From the NCBI GenBank assembly GCA_023430565.1, contig JAEZAD010000231.1:1-39435 (forward strand): a stretch of 39,435 nucleotides of DNA, written 5' to 3'. Positions 38,492 to 39,435 of the stretch are shown in pieces (the stretch's first letter is position 1; each line of letters opens with the position of its first letter). This DNA is from Verrucomicrobiota bacterium. Lineage in GTDB: Bacteria > Verrucomicrobiota > Verrucomicrobiia > Opitutales > Opitutaceae. The translations under genes were made by a program, and so were the position numbers. The notes below the pieces were generated by a model. It saw only the letters and a program-made list of their open reading frames with translations, did not search any database and was not told where the DNA came from.

Positions 38492-39235
38492 ATGGGGATG
38501 CGTGGCGACGAGTGGAAGCGGTGGGCGCTGGCGGTGGGCGCAGGCGCGATCGTGACGGCGGCGCTGGTGGTTTCATTGGGGGTGCCGTCTGCGCCGCAGG
38601 GCGACGAGGCCAAGAACGGACGAGTGATGATCATGCCGGTCGGCATCGCGCAATTCGACGGTGAAGCGGCGGACGAAGGGTTGCGCGAAGAAGCGATGCT
38701 GCGCGATCCGGCGCCGATGTTTCTGCCGTCCGAGTGGAGCGCGAGCGGAGAGGTGTTGCGGGCGAAGGCGCGGGATGAACCGCGAACGTCGTTTCCGGAT
38801 TATCCGCCGAAGTTGCAGTTTGCGGAGTCGCAGCTTGCCCTGGCGATGCCTTCGACGGTGTCGGTGCCGGCGCGTGCAGGGGAGGCGTTTGGTTTCGAGG
38901 ATGCGCCCCGACCGTTCGCGGGGTTTGGCCAGAGCGGCTTCCAAGTGGACCCGCTCCCGCCGCGGGTGGCATTTTTGCAAGTGGTGTCGGCGGGGGACGG
39001 CGAGCACGTGATTTCGCAGCCGCTCGCGAATGCCCGGCCTCCGGGCGAGGTGCCGTGGCAGCCGTTGGAGTTTCTGGTTGCGATCGACCCGAGCGGGGTC
39101 GCGGGATCGCCGGTGTTGACAGAGAGTTCGCGGGTGGCGGCGGTCGACGGGTATTTTCAAGATTACATTGTGAAGGTTCTGCACTTGGGTGAACGACTCC
39201 ACCCAGGAGTTTACCACGTCGGCATCGGTCCTTGA
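38492..39235 (+). CDS. Uncharacterised membrane-anchored protein in the TonB position
   Basis: A 247-residue protein with a short cytoplasmic N-terminus and one helix (WALAVGAGAIVTAALVVSLG), then a periplasmic part with Pro-rich stretches (LRDPAPMFLPSEWSASGE, FPDYPPKLQFAE) and a globular end (VAFLQVVSAGDGEHVIS, EFLVAIDPSGVAGSPVLTES, YFQDYIVKVLHL). The position directly after ExbB/ExbD-like genes and the anchor plus Pro-rich linker plus C-terminal domain layout match TonB, but I do not see a convincing TonB C-terminal motif (YP near the end). It may be a divergent TonB-like or TolA-like transducer. The ATG at 38492 is three bases after the previous stop; one at 38498 is an alternative. Confidence 0.75.
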   Translation: MGMRGDEWKRWALAVGAGAIVTAALVVSLGVPSAPQGDEAKNGRVMIMPVGIAQFDGEAADEGLREEAMLRDPAPMFLPSEWSASGEVLRAKARDEPRTSFPDYPPKLQFAESQLALAMPSTVSVPARAGEAFGFEDAPRPFAGFGQSGFQVDPLPPRVAFLQVVSAGDGEHVISQPLANARPPGEVPWQPLEFLVAIDPSGVAGSPVLTESSRVAAVDGYFQDYIVKVLHLGERLHPGVYHVGIGP

Positions 39236-39286
39236 GGGCGAGCGGGGCTGCCGGGCCGCCCAAGGCGAAAAAGAGCAAGTTTGCTG

Positions 39287-39315
39287 TTGACCTGAATTTT
39301 TTGGAACCGCACTTT
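39287..39315 (+). promoter_or_regulatory. Possible promoter for tRNA-Thr
   Basis: TTGACC at 39287-39292 resembles a -35 box; 17 bases further is the weak hexamer CACTTT at 39310-39315. This would place transcription start about 30 bases before the tRNA. The 117-base gap after the preceding gene is otherwise AT-richer than the window, with no gene. Confidence 0.3.
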
Positions 39316-39352
39316 CTCTCCTCTTTTCGTTTTTTGATCCCTCCCTCGGTCT

Positions 39353-39428
39353 GCCCAGATAGCTCAGTTGGCAGAGCACGTCCTTGGTAAGGACGAGGTC
39401 GCCGGTTCAAGTCCGGTTCTGGGCTCCA
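39353..39428 (+). tRNA. tRNA-Thr (anticodon GGT)
   Basis: A complete cloverleaf: acceptor GCCCAGA / TCTGGGC (39353-39359 and 39418-39424), D-arm GCTC...GAGC, anticodon arm CGTCC-TTGGTAA-GGACG with anticodon GGT at 39386-39388, T-arm GCCGG-TTCAAGT-CCGGT, discriminator T and an encoded CCA (39426-39428). It reads ACC and ACU threonine codons. Confidence 0.98.
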
Positions 39429-39435
39429 GGTCAAA

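Noticed and set aside
39236..39275. Possible terminator after the last protein gene
   Set aside because: GC-rich stretch with only weak pairing and no T-run.
1..39435. Prophage, insertion sequence or integrative element
   Set aside because: No transposase, integrase, phage structural gene or target-site duplication seen; the mobile signals are limited to short REP-like repeats.

Overview
This is a GC-rich bacterial chromosomal segment with a gram-negative-type envelope (signal peptides, two predicted outer-membrane beta-barrels, a TolQ/TolR-like pair). Two secreted DUF1080 (3-keto-disaccharide hydrolase family) proteins, a secreted transglutaminase-like protein and several families of short dispersed repeats suggest a member of the Verrucomicrobiota, possibly the Opitutales/Opitutaceae. 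That placement is inference from gene content; no rRNA or other strong marker is present. I see no prophage, transposase, CRISPR array or rRNA. There is one tRNA, tRNA-Thr(GGT), at the extreme right edge.

Left part (1-9.4 kb): an Ig-like secreted protein cut by the window edge; a TspO homologue; a very large secreted Ala/Asn/Gly repeat protein of about 1,525-1,552 residues; a serine hydrolase of the class C beta-lactamase/esterase fold; an outer-membrane beta-barrel; and a second, smaller Ala-rich secreted protein. The two Ala-rich proteins share a C-terminal helical domain.

Middle part (9.4-26.3 kb): a PQQ-type beta-propeller protein, a polytopic spermidine-synthase-like protein, a secreted PCMT, a GT2 glycosyltransferase with a PD-(D/E)XK-like protein after it, a DUF1080 protein, a porin plus transglutaminase-like operon, Hsp33, a nicotinamide riboside salvage pair (pnuC plus a NadR-type kinase), an MscS-type channel whose frame stays open into the opposite-strand gene, a three-gene unit DUF1080 - ABM monooxygenase - iron-type alcohol dehydrogenase, and tcdA.

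Right part (26.3-39.4 kb): a nitronate monooxygenase-like protein, a TatD-family gene with a single-base frameshift, a SufE-like gene, two unrecognised small proteins, a polytopic GT-C-like protein, an M48 protease paired with LemA, and a TPR - TolQ-like - TolR-like - unknown operon just before tRNA-Thr.

The window also carries several families of short repeats. One family has a conserved GTAG end like REP sequences. These elements sit at gene ends, where they supply the TAG stop codon of three genes, and also inside two membrane-protein genes. No gap between genes exceeds 300 bases.
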